The notes under the pieces were generated by a model. The model saw only the letters and a program-made list of their open reading frames with translations. It was not told the DNA's origin and made no database searches. From contig CAZQJQ010000005.1 of NCBI GenBank assembly GCA_964593045.1, positions 1 through 47,448 of the forward strand: a DNA stretch of 47,448 bases, in the 5' to 3' direction. This DNA is from JAOAHC01 sp964593045. Lineage in GTDB: Bacteria; Bacillota; Clostridia; TANB77; CAG-465. Below are positions 16,906 to 25,824 of this stretch, in pieces. Each line of letters begins with the position of its first letter. Position 1 is the stretch's first letter. The position numbers and the translations under genes were made by a program.

Positions 16906-16932
16906 TACTATATGTGATCTATTCTTTTTTGT
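16906..16932 (-). promoter_or_regulatory. Possible sigma-K/E-type promoter of the cysteine-rich gene
   Basis: Minus strand AC (16932-16931), 16 bases, CATATAGTA (16914-16906), which fits AC-N16/17-CATAnnnTA, the mother-cell sigma-K consensus. The predicted start point is so close that the ribosome binding site would be at the extreme 5' end. The region is AT-rich, so this may be chance. Confidence 0.3.
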
Positions 16933-16935
16933 TAC

Positions 16936-17223
16936 TTATATGATATTTATATTTATATTAACATTTAAAACTTGCAATAACAATATAATAAATACACTAA
17001 GAATGAAAAATCCTAGAAGTATAATTAATATTCTAAAAAATACAAATAAAAACTTATTTAAATTATTATCTTTATATTTAATTCCTTTTACAAGTAATAC
17101 TATATTTTTTATTATGAAATATGAAGCAAAAACCACTGAAACAAACAATACTATTAACACTACTACTATTTTATTTGAGTTTATTATCTGTTCTGTAGTA
17201 TCGAACAAATTAAACGTTTCCAT
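16936..17223 (-). CDS. Small two-helix membrane protein after parB
   Basis: A 95-residue protein with two long hydrophobic helices (about residues 19-44 and 59-88) joined by a basic loop, so both ends are probably outside or both inside. No motif is recognised. It has AGGGGG upstream and starts 10 bases after the parB stop, so it is probably the last gene of the parA-parB transcript. The clostridial parB neighbour DUF4446 is longer and different, so I do not assign it there. Confidence 0.65.
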   Translation of the reverse strand: METFNLFDTTEQIINSNKIVVVLIVLFVSVVFASYFIIKNIVLLVKGIKYKDNNLNKFLFVFFRILIILLGFFILSVFIILLLQVLNVNININII

Positions 17224-17233
17224 ACTATACCCC

Positions 17234-18118
17234 CTATAATTTTATTTTTAATTTATTTAATATACTTTCTAATCCTTCATTATCTTTAAATTCAATTATT
17301 AATCTTTGATTTTCTTTTGATAAGTCTAACTTTACTTTATACCCAAAATGTTTTTGTAATTTTTCTTCTATTTTTTTATAATATAAATTTTTAGGTTGTT
17401 TTTTTGTTTCTTTTCTTTTATAATCATCTGCCCCATATACAAGTTTTTCTACTTCTCTTACCGTAAGTCCTTTTTCAACTGCTTTTTTTGCTATTTCTAA
17501 CTGCTTTTCCTTGTTCTCAACTGCAAGTAATGCTCTTGCTTGCCCTTCTACGAGTTTACCTTCTAATACATAATCTATTATCTCATCTCTTAATTTTAAT
17601 AATCTCATTATATTAGATATAGTAGAAACATTTTTTCCTGTTATTTTTGCTACTTGGGCTTGTGAATATCCATCTGTTTCCATTAATTCTTTTATTGCTT
17701 TTGCTATTTCTATTATATTTAAATCTTCTCTTTGTATATTTTCTATTAATGCAACTTGTCTTTTTCTAGAATCTGTATAATCCTTTACTATAGCTGGTAT
17801 TGTCTTTAATCCCGCAAGCTTTGCGGCTCTCCATCTTCTTTCTCCTGCTACTATAGAAAAGCCCTCATCATCTTTTACCACAAGAATAGGTTGTAATACT
17901 CCTTGTTCTTTAATAGATTCTGCCAGTTCCTTCAATTTTTCTTTGTCAAAGACTTTTCTTGGCTGATTTAACATAGGTTCTACTTCTACTATATTTAACT
18001 CTATTACTTTATCTAGTTCATTCAATTTTTTTTCTTTTTTTGCAAGAGATATTTTTTCTACTTCTTCAGTATCTTCTCCAAAAAAAGCATTTAATCCTCT
18101 TCCTAGTCCTTTTTGCAT
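17234..18118 (-). CDS. parB: Chromosome-partitioning protein ParB (Spo0J)
   Basis: A 294-residue CTP-dependent clamp that loads at parS and spreads on DNA. Visible features: the N-terminal LGRGLNAFFG peptide that stimulates ParA, the CTPase/nuclease-like domain with NQPRKVFD and GERRWRA, the ENIQREDLN motif, a helix-turn-helix (YSQAQVAKITGKNVSTISN), and a C-terminal dimerisation domain. It begins two bases after parA. It recruits SMC and, in spore formers, helps origin segregation to the forespore. Confidence 0.95.
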   Translation of the reverse strand: MQKGLGRGLNAFFGEDTEEVEKISLAKKEKKLNELDKVIELNIVEVEPMLNQPRKVFDKEKLKELAESIKEQGVLQPILVVKDDEGFSIVAGERRWRAAKLAGLKTIPAIVKDYTDSRKRQVALIENIQREDLNIIEIAKAIKELMETDGYSQAQVAKITGKNVSTISNIMRLLKLRDEIIDYVLEGKLVEGQARALLAVENKEKQLEIAKKAVEKGLTVREVEKLVYGADDYKRKETKKQPKNLYYKKIEEKLQKHFGYKVKLDLSKENQRLIIEFKDNEGLESILNKLKIKL

Positions 18119-18120
18119 TA

Positions 18121-18891
18121 CTATTCTCCTTTCTCGTTTATATTCAAAAACTCTTTAGCCAGCTTTTTATATGTTTCTGCTCCTTTAGAGTCTGGATCAT
18201 ATAAGGTAATTGGTAATCCATGACTTGGGGCTTCGCTAAGCCTTATATTTCTTGGAATAATAGTCTGAAATACCTTGTTTTTAAAATATTTTTCTACTTC
18301 TTGAGCTACTTGTCCAGATAAATTAGTTCTTGAATCAAACATTGTAAGGACAACGCCTTCTACTTTTAAATTTTTATTTAAATGTTTCTGTACTAATTTA
18401 ATTGTATTTATAAGCTGACCTAATCCTTCTAGTGCGTAGTATTCACACTGTATAGGAACTAGTACGCTATCAGATGCTGTAAAAGCATTTAAAGTTATTA
18501 GTCCTAAAGAAGGTGGACAGTCAATAAAAATATAATCATATTCTTCTTTTATCTCTTCTATAGCCGTTTTTAAGCGGTTTTCCCTTGAAACCATAGATAC
18601 CAGTTCAACTTCTGCTCCTGCTAAATTAATATTTGCTGGACAAACATCTAATTTTTTTACAGCAGAACTTTTTATTGTCTCTTTTATACTTATTGAATCT
18701 ATTAACACATTATAGACTGATTTGTCTTCATGTGCCTCTATTCCTAGTCCACTAGTTGCATTTCCTTGCGGGTCAATATCTACAAGTAAAACTTTCTTTC
18801 CTTTTTGTGCAACACAAGTACTAAGATTAACTGCAGTAGTTGTTTTTCCAACTCCTCCTTTTTGATTTGCAATTGATATTACTTTTGCCAT
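18121..18891 (-). CDS. parA: Chromosome-partitioning ATPase ParA (Soj)
   Basis: A 256-residue deviant-Walker ATPase: KGGVGKTTTAVNL (residues 11-23), the DIDPQGNATSGLG motif, and YIFIDCPPSLG. It works with ParB in origin segregation and, as Soj, modulates DnaA. The start at 18891 has GAGGTG six bases upstream; an upstream in-frame ATG would add ten residues not found in the family and is rejected. A consensus TATAAT lies just upstream, though with a poor -35. Confidence 0.95.
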   Translation of the reverse strand: MAKVISIANQKGGVGKTTTAVNLSTCVAQKGKKVLLVDIDPQGNATSGLGIEAHEDKSVYNVLIDSISIKETIKSSAVKKLDVCPANINLAGAEVELVSMVSRENRLKTAIEEIKEEYDYIFIDCPPSLGLITLNAFTASDSVLVPIQCEYYALEGLGQLINTIKLVQKHLNKNLKVEGVVLTMFDSRTNLSGQVAQEVEKYFKNKVFQTIIPRNIRLSEAPSHGLPITLYDPDSKGAETYKKLAKEFLNINEKGE

Positions 18892-18929
18892 CTCGTACAC
18901 CTCAAGTATATTATATAACAAATTTATAT

Positions 18930-18970
18930 AAAAAAAAAGAGGAAACCTTAAATTTCTAAGTTTTTCTCTT
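18930..18970 (-). terminator. Terminator after rsmG
   Basis: An imperfect hairpin (arms 18970-18957 and 18951-18939 on the minus strand) followed by eight U (18938-18931). It separates the mnmE-mnmG-rsmG unit from parA-parB. Confidence 0.65.
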
Positions 18971-18993
18971 TTTTATTGTTTACCTTTTCTTTG

Positions 18994-19009
18994 TGTTTCA
19001 TATGAAACT
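18994..19009. promoter_or_regulatory. parS-like palindrome upstream of parA
   Basis: A perfect 14-bp palindrome GTTTCATATGAAAC. The Firmicute parS consensus is TGTTTCACGTGAAACA; both outer half-sites match but the central CG is TA. The position between rsmG and parA is where parS sites are often found near oriC. The altered centre makes ParB binding uncertain. Confidence 0.35.
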
Positions 19010-19038
19010 GTACTTTTTCATTTTTATATAATATGGAT

Positions 19039-19764
19039 TTATAGCGGTTTGTTTTTTATTTTTCCATATGATCTAGCATATTTTTCGGGTGTTTTAAAAA
19101 CTTTTTTTAATTCTATTATGTTTCTTGTATAAGTTTCATCTAATTGTAGAAAATATTCGTTTACTTTTTGCATCTTAAGTCCTAATATTTTTATCGCATT
19201 GCTAGAACTATTTATTTCTTCCTTGTATCCACTGCCTTTCATTAAAATACAGCTCCCACCTATCTTTATAAAAGGAGCTAAATATTCAAGTAATATATTT
19301 GTTTGTGCGACAGCTCTAGCTATTGCTATATCGTATGTTTCCCTATATTTTATGTTTTTTGAAATTTCTTCTGCTCTGCCGTGAAGTACTTTTACATTAT
19401 TTAATTTTAATGTTTTTACCACTTCTTCTAAAAACAAAACCCTTTTATTTAGTGAATCAAGTAAAGTTATTTGTACTTCTTCTCTAAAATATATTGCAAT
19501 TACTAGTCCTGGAAAACCAGCTCCTGTTCCTACATCTATTATTTTATCTTGCTTTTTTATATACTTTATACTTTCTAAACTATCTACAAAATGTTTTACT
19601 ATTACTTCTTTTTCTTCTGTTATTGCCGTTAAGTTTATCTTTTCATTCCATTCTAACAGCATTTCTTTGTATTTTAACAAATCTTCTATTTGTCTATCAT
19701 TGAGAACTATATTATTTTCTAAAGTTTTTTCTTTTAAAAAATTTTTAAATTTAACTTCTTCCAT
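19039..19764 (-). CDS. rsmG: 16S rRNA m7G527 methyltransferase RsmG
   Basis: A 241-residue SAM-dependent methyltransferase that makes m7G at 16S position 527. It has EWNEKINLTAIT near the N-terminus, VKHFVDSL, the SAM motif DVGTGAGFPGLVIAI, the LLDSLNKRVLFLEEV helix, and AIARAVA. Its ATG immediately follows the mnmG stop, so the two are translationally coupled, the common gidA-gidB arrangement. Confidence 0.95.
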   Translation of the reverse strand: MEEVKFKNFLKEKTLENNIVLNDRQIEDLLKYKEMLLEWNEKINLTAITEEKEVIVKHFVDSLESIKYIKKQDKIIDVGTGAGFPGLVIAIYFREEVQITLLDSLNKRVLFLEEVVKTLKLNNVKVLHGRAEEISKNIKYRETYDIAIARAVAQTNILLEYLAPFIKIGGSCILMKGSGYKEEINSSSNAIKILGLKMQKVNEYFLQLDETYTRNIIELKKVFKTPEKYARSYGKIKNKPL

Positions 19765-21657
19765 TTATATCCCCTTTTTTGAATTTTGATTTAAATAAAT
19801 AAGTAAAACCGCAATATCTGCTGGAGAAACTCCAGAAATTCTAGAAGCTTGTCCTACTGAGGTTGGTTTTTTTTGATTTAGTTTTTGTCTTGCTTCTAAA
19901 CTTAGTCCACTTATTTTAGTATAGTCAATGTTTTCGCTTAATTTCTTTTCTTCTAGTTTTTTAAAAGATTCTATTTGTTTTAATTGTAAATTAATATATC
20001 CTTCATATTTTATTTGTATTTCCACTTCTGTTTGTACATATTTATCAACAACTTTTCTATCTTTATCAATATCTTTTATATTATCATAATTAAGTTCTGT
20101 TCTTTTTAACAACTCGCTTAACTTACAAGCAGCTATAATAGGACTAGAATTCAAAGATACTAATATATCATTTACCTCTTCACTTGGCTTTATAACTGTA
20201 TTTTTAAGCCTCTTAATTTCATCTTCTATTTGATTTTTTCTTTCCTGAAATTTTACATAAATTTCATGTGAAACCAAACCAATATCATATCCTATCTGTG
20301 TAAGTCTAAGTTGTGCATTATCTTGTCTTAGCATAAGCCTATACTCTGACCTAGAAGTCATCATCCTATATGGTTCATTTGTTCCTTTTGTAACCAAGTC
20401 GTCAATTAATACTCCAATATATGCTTGAGATCTATCTAAAATTAAAGGTTCCTTCTTATCAATCTTTCTTGATGCATTTATTCCTGCAATAATGCCTTGG
20501 GCAGCTGCTTCTTCATAGCCAGAGCTTCCATTTACTTGACCTGCAAAAAACAGTCCTTCTATCTCTTTATACTCCAAACTCAATTTTAGATTTGTTGAAT
20601 CTATACAGTCATATTCTATGGCATAAGCTGGTCTCATAAGTTTTATATTTTCTAATCCCGGAACTGTTCTGTACATAGCTATTTGTACATCCTCTGGGAG
20701 CGATGAAGACATTCCCTGAATATACATTTCTGAGGTGTTTTCTCCTAATGGTTCTATAAATATTTGGTGTCTTTCTTTATCTTTAAATCTCATTATTTTA
20801 TCTTCTATGGATGGACAATACCTAGGACCTATTCCTTCTATTTGTCCACTATATAACGGAGATCTATGAATATTATCCATTATAACTTTATGGGTTTGTG
20901 AATTTGTATATGTCAAAAAACAGTCTATTTGTTTTTTATTTAAAACTTCTTGGTTATCATAATTATCAAAAGAAAAAGGTGTTATTTTACTATCCCCATG
21001 TTGAGGTTCCATTTTAGAAAAATCCATTGTTTTTTTATTTATTCTAGCCGGTGTTCCTGTTTTAAATCTTCTTAATACTACCCCTATATCTATTAAGCTT
21101 TGAGATAAATCATTAGCTGGAAAAATGCCATCTGGTCCACTAGAATATGACACATCTCCTATAATAACCTTTCCTTTTAAATATGTTCCTGTTGCAATAA
21201 TTACACAGTTTGCTTTAAATATTGCTCCTGTTTTTGTAACAACCCCTGTTATCTTATTTTCTTCTTTTATTATCTTTACAACTTCCGCCTGATAAACATC
21301 TAAATTTTCTTGTTCTTCTAAAGTTTTTTTCATTTCAATTTGATATTTTCTTCTATCAGATTGAACTCTTAAAGAATGTACAGCAGGTCCTTTTGATGTA
21401 TTTAACATCTTCGATTGAATAAAAGTTTTATCGGCATTTTTAGCCATTTGACCTCCCAGAGCATCTATTTCTCTTACCAAATGGCCTTTTGAAGTTCCTC
21501 CAATACTTGGATTACAAGGCATATTTGCAAGAGTATCTAGGTTTATTATAAACAAAGCTGTTTTTTTTCCAAGACGTGAACTAGCAAGACCCGCTTCACA
21601 ACCAGCATGTCCTCCTCCAACTACTACAACATCATATTTTTCAGATAAATACTCCAT
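19765..21657 (-). CDS. mnmG: tRNA wobble-uridine modification enzyme MnmG (GidA)
   Basis: A 630-residue FAD enzyme that with MnmE installs carboxymethylaminomethyl (or aminomethyl) at U34. The dinucleotide fold is VVVVGGGHAGCEAGLA near residue 10, followed by NPSIGGTSKGHLVREIDALGG, the conserved GTGTP-type segment FKTGTPARI, CPSIEDKI, and the C-terminal helical domain with GVSPADIAVLL. The start at 21657 with GTAGGA upstream is preferred to one eight codons earlier. It follows mnmE by 8 bases. Confidence 0.96.
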   Translation of the reverse strand: MEYLSEKYDVVVVGGGHAGCEAGLASSRLGKKTALFIINLDTLANMPCNPSIGGTSKGHLVREIDALGGQMAKNADKTFIQSKMLNTSKGPAVHSLRVQSDRRKYQIEMKKTLEEQENLDVYQAEVVKIIKEENKITGVVTKTGAIFKANCVIIATGTYLKGKVIIGDVSYSSGPDGIFPANDLSQSLIDIGVVLRRFKTGTPARINKKTMDFSKMEPQHGDSKITPFSFDNYDNQEVLNKKQIDCFLTYTNSQTHKVIMDNIHRSPLYSGQIEGIGPRYCPSIEDKIMRFKDKERHQIFIEPLGENTSEMYIQGMSSSLPEDVQIAMYRTVPGLENIKLMRPAYAIEYDCIDSTNLKLSLEYKEIEGLFFAGQVNGSSGYEEAAAQGIIAGINASRKIDKKEPLILDRSQAYIGVLIDDLVTKGTNEPYRMMTSRSEYRLMLRQDNAQLRLTQIGYDIGLVSHEIYVKFQERKNQIEDEIKRLKNTVIKPSEEVNDILVSLNSSPIIAACKLSELLKRTELNYDNIKDIDKDRKVVDKYVQTEVEIQIKYEGYINLQLKQIESFKKLEEKKLSENIDYTKISGLSLEARQKLNQKKPTSVGQASRISGVSPADIAVLLIYLNQNSKKGI

Positions 21658-21665
21658 TTTTATTC

Positions 21666-23048
21666 CTACTTTCCTAAACAAAACTTTTGAAATATTGTCT
21701 TTATAACATCCTCAGAAACATCTTCCCCTATTATTTTACCTAAATAACTAGCAGCTTCTTTTATTGAAATAGAAACAATATCAATATCTTGAAAATTCTC
21801 TATTTCCTCTATTGATTTTATAATCAAATTTAATGCGTTTTCTAATAATTCTTTATGTCTTTTATTTACTATTAAATATTCCTCATTATATTCTATATCT
21901 TCTTTTAAAAATATCTTTTTAATATTACTCTTAAGTTCTTCTATTCCATTTTCTTCTACAGTATTAATACTCACTATATTGTTTATTTTTAATTGTTTCA
22001 ATGTTTCTACATTATCTTTATATATTTCTTTATTTTTCTTATCAGATTTATTAATTGCAACAATTAATTTCTTTTTTCTTTTTAAAACATTTGATAAATT
22101 ATCTATATCTTCACTATCTATATTTGTATCTGCACTAATCATATATATAACAAGATCTACTTCTTCTAGTACTTTAAGACTTTTTTCCACACCTATTTGT
22201 TCAATTAAATTATCTGTTTTTCTTATTCCTGCCGTATCTGAAAGATTAATAACTAAGTCAGATAGATTTATTGTTTCCTCTACAACATCTCTAGTTGTAC
22301 CTGGAATATCTGTAACAATAGCTTTCTCATATTTTGCAAGAACATTAAGAAGAGATGACTTTCCCATATTAGGCTTTCCTATTATTGCTACATTTACTCC
22401 ATTTTTAATATATTTTCCTTCTTCATAATATTCAATCAAATTTTTAATTTTAGACTTATCTCTGTTTAAAATCTCTTTTACTTTTGAACCCTCTATTTCT
22501 TCATAATCATACTCTGGATAATCAATACTGACTTCTATTTGAGCTAAAAGATTAATTAAATCTTCCCTTATATCAATTATTTTTTTAGATAGATCTCCTT
22601 CTAATTGTTTTATAGCAATTTTAGATTGAATTTCTGTTTTAGAATTAATCAAATCAATAATTGCTTCTGCTTGAGATAGGTCCATTTTACCATTTAAAAA
22701 AGCTCTTTTAGAAAACTCCCCGGGTTCTGCTAGTCTTGCACCTTCTGATAATACTAACTCTAATATTTTAGAAGTTATTTGCTTTCCTCCATGACAATTT
22801 ATTTCGCATACATCTTCTCCTGTAAAAGAATTAGGTGCTTTAAAATATGAAACTAAAACTTCATCTAAAATATTTTTTTTACAATCTTTTATCTTTCCAA
22901 AAATTATATTATTTGGCTTTAATTTTTTGTAGTTTGTAAATATTTTAGAAATAACAGTAAAACTATTTTCTCCACTTATACGGATAATACTGATTCCACT
23001 ATTCATGTTTCCTGTTGCAATAGCTGCTATTGTGTTTTTTGTTAACAT
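21666..23048 (-). CDS. mnmE: tRNA modification GTPase MnmE (TrmE)
   Basis: A 460-residue protein: an N-terminal tetrahydrofolate-binding domain (MLTKNTIAAIATGNMNSGIS), a helical domain, and an inserted G domain with GKPNMGKSSLLN, DIPGTTRD and DTAGI switches and NKSD. It ends in CLGK, the C-terminal cysteine motif required for modification. It is the partner of MnmG, encoded next. The start has GGCGGTGAG upstream. Confidence 0.96.
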   Translation of the reverse strand: MLTKNTIAAIATGNMNSGISIIRISGENSFTVISKIFTNYKKLKPNNIIFGKIKDCKKNILDEVLVSYFKAPNSFTGEDVCEINCHGGKQITSKILELVLSEGARLAEPGEFSKRAFLNGKMDLSQAEAIIDLINSKTEIQSKIAIKQLEGDLSKKIIDIREDLINLLAQIEVSIDYPEYDYEEIEGSKVKEILNRDKSKIKNLIEYYEEGKYIKNGVNVAIIGKPNMGKSSLLNVLAKYEKAIVTDIPGTTRDVVEETINLSDLVINLSDTAGIRKTDNLIEQIGVEKSLKVLEEVDLVIYMISADTNIDSEDIDNLSNVLKRKKKLIVAINKSDKKNKEIYKDNVETLKQLKINNIVSINTVEENGIEELKSNIKKIFLKEDIEYNEEYLIVNKRHKELLENALNLIIKSIEEIENFQDIDIVSISIKEAASYLGKIIGEDVSEDVIKTIFQKFCLGK

Positions 23049-23071
23049 AAATTACTCACCGCCTTTTTTAA

Positions 23072-23091
23072 AAGTCAGCTATTGCTGACTT
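23072..23091 (-). terminator. Hairpin between jag and mnmE
   Basis: AAGTCAGC, 4-base loop, GCTGACTT (perfect 8 bp) in the 84-base gap. The following U run on the minus strand is short (UUUU then A), so it may be a weak terminator or a leader hairpin. Confidence 0.5.
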
Positions 23092-23132
23092 CTATTTTAA
23101 TATTTTTTTATTTTCTTTTTTCTTTTTATTTT

Positions 23133-23783
23133 TTAATACTTTTTCTTTATGACAACTCTTCTTCTTGGTTCTTCACCAATACTTTCTGTTTCTATATCTT
23201 TTCTTAAAGCAAGTTCTTTATGTATAATCATTCTCTCATAAGGAGACATAGGCTCTAGTTTTATTGGCTTTCTGTACTTGATAACATTATCTGCCATTCT
23301 TCTTGCGAGATTTTTAAGTTTTTCTTCTTTTTGTTTTTTATACCCATTTATCTCAACAAAAATTTTTGAATAAGTATCATCTTCTCTTTGCAATATTGCA
23401 TTAATTAATGATTGTAAAGACTCAATTGTTTTTCCTTTATACCCTATAAGATGGGCTGCTTCTAAAGAATCAATAGATAAAATAACTTGATTTTCTTGTA
23501 CTAGGAAAGTATATTCTATATTTTCTTTTGTTATTTTAAACATATTTTCTAATATTTCTTTTACTTTTTCTATTGTTTTTTGTGCCTCTTCCTCATTTAC
23601 TTTTTTATCAACCGTAAGTCTTACTTTTGCAAGTTTTGAAGATAAAACTCCAAGAATTCCTCCAGATGTTGGCTCCTCCAATATTTCAATTTTAACATCA
23701 TCTCTTGGAACTTTTAATTCTTCTAATCCTTTTCTTATTGCTTCTTCAACTGTTTTACCTATTTGTTCACATGTTTTTTTCAT
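23133..23783 (-). CDS. jag: Jag/KhpB RNA-binding protein
   Basis: A 216-residue protein: Jag-N domain (residues 1-55), a type II KH domain with GYKG at 114-117, and a C-terminal R3H domain with R184-x3-H188. In Firmicutes Jag (KhpB, EloR) binds RNA with KhpA and affects cell elongation. Its ATG overlaps the yidC stop by one base. Basic residues end the chain (RRRVVIKKKY). Confidence 0.93.
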   Translation of the reverse strand: MKKTCEQIGKTVEEAIRKGLEELKVPRDDVKIEILEEPTSGGILGVLSSKLAKVRLTVDKKVNEEEAQKTIEKVKEILENMFKITKENIEYTFLVQENQVILSIDSLEAAHLIGYKGKTIESLQSLINAILQREDDTYSKIFVEINGYKKQKEEKLKNLARRMADNVIKYRKPIKLEPMSPYERMIIHKELALRKDIETESIGEEPRRRVVIKKKY

Positions 23784-24613
23784 TATTTTCCCTCCTTTAA
23801 TAATTTTTCTTTTTCTGTATCTTTTTTTATTATTTTATTTATTACATATTGTTGTACTAACTGAAAAACACTTCCAAGTAACCAATATATACCTAATGCA
23901 AGAGGCATTGTATATGATATAAATGCTGAAAATAACGGCATCATTAAATTGTTTGTTTTTTGCATTTCCATTTGCTCTTCTGTCATATTTGAGTTTTTCT
24001 TCATTTGTTTTACTTGTATTATTGAAACTACTAAACTAAGAATTGGAATTAATAATGAAAATGGACTTGCTTTTTCAGTTTCATCTTTACTGAACACATT
24101 ACTTGGTGTATCTCCTAAATTAATTCCTATAAAACTCATATCAATGATATTATTGTCTTTTGCTACTGTTATTTCATTACTTTGCATTTCTCCTGTTGTC
24201 ACATCTTCTTTATTTAATAATGTCATTGTATATGTTTTAATTTCTTCTTGTGGCATTTGAATTATATATGTAAGTGGTTGCTTTACAATATAGAACATTG
24301 CAATAATTATAGGGATCTGAATTAATAATGGTAAACATCCTCCTAATGGATTTATCTTATGTTCTGCATAAAGCTTTGTTACTTCTTCACTCATTTTTTC
24401 TTTATTGTCTTTATATTTTTCCCTTATTTTTTTATCTAAAGGAGCTATTTTATTTAATTCTTCCTGTGATTTCATTTGTTTTATATATAACGGAAGTAAA
24501 ATTAACTTTGTAAATATAGTAAATATTATTATTGAAAGAGCATAATTATTGCCTAAAATATGATAAATAAATCTAATTATTGCTCCAAAAAAAGTTGCTA
24601 TTGTTGCTATCAT
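23783..24613 (-). CDS. yidC: Membrane protein insertase YidC/SpoIIIJ
   Basis: A 276-residue Oxa1/YidC insertase. Five TM helices are expected: near 5-25, 26-48 (with the helical hairpin KIREKYKDNKEKMSEEVTKLYAEH after it), 95-115, 185-205 and 228-265. The NPLGGCLPLLIQIPI segment is the conserved motif. No lipobox Cys is seen near the N-terminus, unlike Bacillus SpoIIIJ. A hydrophilic insert (about 125-180) is longer than usual. It is in the classical rpmH-rnpA-yidD-yidC-jag cluster. Confidence 0.94.
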   Translation of the reverse strand: MIATIATFFGAIIRFIYHILGNNYALSIIIFTIFTKLILLPLYIKQMKSQEELNKIAPLDKKIREKYKDNKEKMSEEVTKLYAEHKINPLGGCLPLLIQIPIIIAMFYIVKQPLTYIIQMPQEEIKTYTMTLLNKEDVTTGEMQSNEITVAKDNNIIDMSFIGINLGDTPSNVFSKDETEKASPFSLLIPILSLVVSIIQVKQMKKNSNMTEEQMEMQKTNNLMMPLFSAFISYTMPLALGIYWLLGSVFQLVQQYVINKIIKKDTEKEKLLKEGK

Positions 24614-24625
24614 ATATCCTCCATT

Positions 24626-24871
24626 CTATTTTAAATAATCCACTCCACCTTTTGAAAATGGATTACATTTTAATATTCTTTTTAAACCTAGCCAATTTCC
24701 TTTAATTATACCATATTTGTCAACTGCTTGTCTTGTATATTCAGAACAAGTTGGATAATATATACACCTTTTTCCTAAACCTGGAGAAATGTGTTTTTGA
24801 TATCCAGAAATTAAAAATATTTCTATTTTTCTAGGTATTAATATAACATTATGTAATATGCTATTTTTCAT
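24626..24871 (-). CDS. yidD: Membrane-protein insertion factor YidD
   Basis: An 81-residue protein of the YidD family, with GYQKHISPGLGKRCIYYPTCSEYTRQAVDKYG and GLKRILKCNPFSKGGVDYL as family core (cysteines in CIYYPTC). Such proteins are thought to assist YidC insertion. The ATG at 24871 is chosen; it lies inside the last codons of rnpA (overlap to 24861) with AAAGG upstream. Confidence 0.92.
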   Translation of the reverse strand: MKNSILHNVILIPRKIEIFLISGYQKHISPGLGKRCIYYPTCSEYTRQAVDKYGIIKGNWLGLKRILKCNPFSKGGVDYLK

Positions 24872-25208
24872 ATAGATCAAGCCTTTCAAAACAAAAAGTA
24901 ATATCTTTATATACTTTCATATAATCTAATTCATTTATTGTTATCCCTTTTTTATATAATATAACAATACTGTATCCTTTTTTTATTTTTTCTTCTTCAT
25001 TTTTATATACTTCTCTTACCCATCTTTTCATTTTATTTCTATGTACGCTTATTCCATGTTTTTTATTTACACATATTCCAAGTATATTTTCTTTTTTGTT
25101 TTTGTTTGGAATAACGTAAATAACTAAATTTTTTGATATTACATATTTACCTTTTTTTAATATATATTTAAATGAATTGTTTTTTTTTAAACTTATTGTA
25201 TATTTCAA
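24861..25208 (-). CDS. rnpA: Ribonuclease P protein component
   Basis: A 115-residue basic protein that binds the RNase P RNA and tRNA 5' leaders. The RNR motif is HRNKMKRWVREVY, and there is an FKYILKKGK segment near the start. Translation starts with TTG at 25208 behind AAAGGTGAT; no ATG is available at the family start. It follows rpmH with a terminator-like hairpin between. Confidence 0.93.
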   Translation of the reverse strand: MKYTISLKKNNSFKYILKKGKYVISKNLVIYVIPNKNKKENILGICVNKKHGISVHRNKMKRWVREVYKNEEEKIKKGYSIVILYKKGITINELDYMKVYKDITFCFERLDLYEK

Positions 25209-25253
25209 TTATATCACCTTTTGTATATTTTGTATATCGTGTATATAAAACTC

Positions 25254-25283
25254 AAGTGGGTATGAAAATACACATACCCACTT
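25254..25283 (-). terminator. Hairpin between rpmH and rnpA
   Basis: AAGTGGGTATG, 8-base loop, CATACCCACTT (perfect 11 bp), then GAGUUUUAU on the minus strand. It probably attenuates transcription so that rpmH is made in excess over rnpA. Confidence 0.75.
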
Positions 25284-25290
25284 CAAAATT

Positions 25291-25425
25291 TTATGCACTT
25301 AATACTTTTCTGCCTTTAGCTCTTCTACGTCTTAATATTTCTCTTCCGCTTGCAGTTTTCATTCTTTTTCTAAATCCATGTACTTTTTCTCTTTGTATTT
25401 TTTTTGGTTGATATGTTCTTTTCAC
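25291..25425 (-). CDS. rpmH: Ribosomal protein bL34
   Basis: A 44-residue highly basic protein with the universal L34 core (KRTYQPKKIQREKVHGFRKR, then GREILRRRRAKGR). It starts with GTG at 25425, preceded by a perfect AGGAGGTG. It is the first gene of the minus-strand replichore, divergent from dnaA, the ancestral arrangement at oriC. Too short for a length-based gene screen but unmistakable. Confidence 0.97.
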   Translation of the reverse strand: MKRTYQPKKIQREKVHGFRKRMKTASGREILRRRRAKGRKVLSA

Positions 25426-25537
25426 GTAATACACCTCCTGATTTTATACGGTTTTTTATATACTTTTTCAATTTTTTTTAGCTAACTTTTTTATAATTTT
25501 TTTTTGTTCATGTTAGCAAGTTAATCAAAGTAGAATT

Positions 25538-25566
25538 ATTATACAGTATATTTGGATTTTTGTCAA
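25538..25566 (-). promoter_or_regulatory. Promoter of rpmH
   Basis: A perfect sigma-A promoter on the minus strand: TTGACA (25566-25561), 17 bases, TATAAT (25543-25538). The leader is about 100 bases and contains a GCTAAC/GTTAGC hairpin. Confidence 0.9.
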
Positions 25567-25698
25567 CCTTTTTTTCTTAAATTGTTTATATTATTATATT
25601 CGTAAAAGAATACTTATCTGTTCATAAAATTTTGCGAAATTGTAATAAAAAACAGTTGTTTTATTTTGTTTTTTTTGTGACAATTATATACAAATCTA

Positions 25699-25727
25699 TT
25701 GAAAAATTAACAAATTCATGATATAGT
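25699..25727 (+). promoter_or_regulatory. Likely dnaA promoter
   Basis: TTGAAA (25699-25704), 17 bases, TGATATAGT (extended -10, TATAGT at 25722-25727). The DnaA-box cluster and Spo0A-type box lie in the predicted leader, about 90-130 bases downstream, where binding could repress elongation. Confidence 0.6.
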
Positions 25728-25814
25728 TACTTATATAAAATTTTTGACAAATTTAAATATATTTAAAAATATCCACATTCATTATGTAAAATAATTTTCT
25801 TGTTTTACTTATTA

Positions 25815-25821
25815 TGTCGAA
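25815..25821 (+). promoter_or_regulatory. Spo0A-type box (TGTCGAA)
   Basis: An exact match to the 0A-box core TGTCGAA, only three bases before the first DnaA box. In Bacillus, Spo0A binds such boxes at oriC and restrains re-initiation on entry into sporulation. A single 7-base match could be chance, but the location is telling. Confidence 0.5.
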
Positions 25822-25824
25822 AAG

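Noticed and set aside
20261..20274. A second parS candidate inside mnmG
   Set aside because: Only partial match (ATTTCATGTGAAAC), in coding sequence, where such strings arise by chance.
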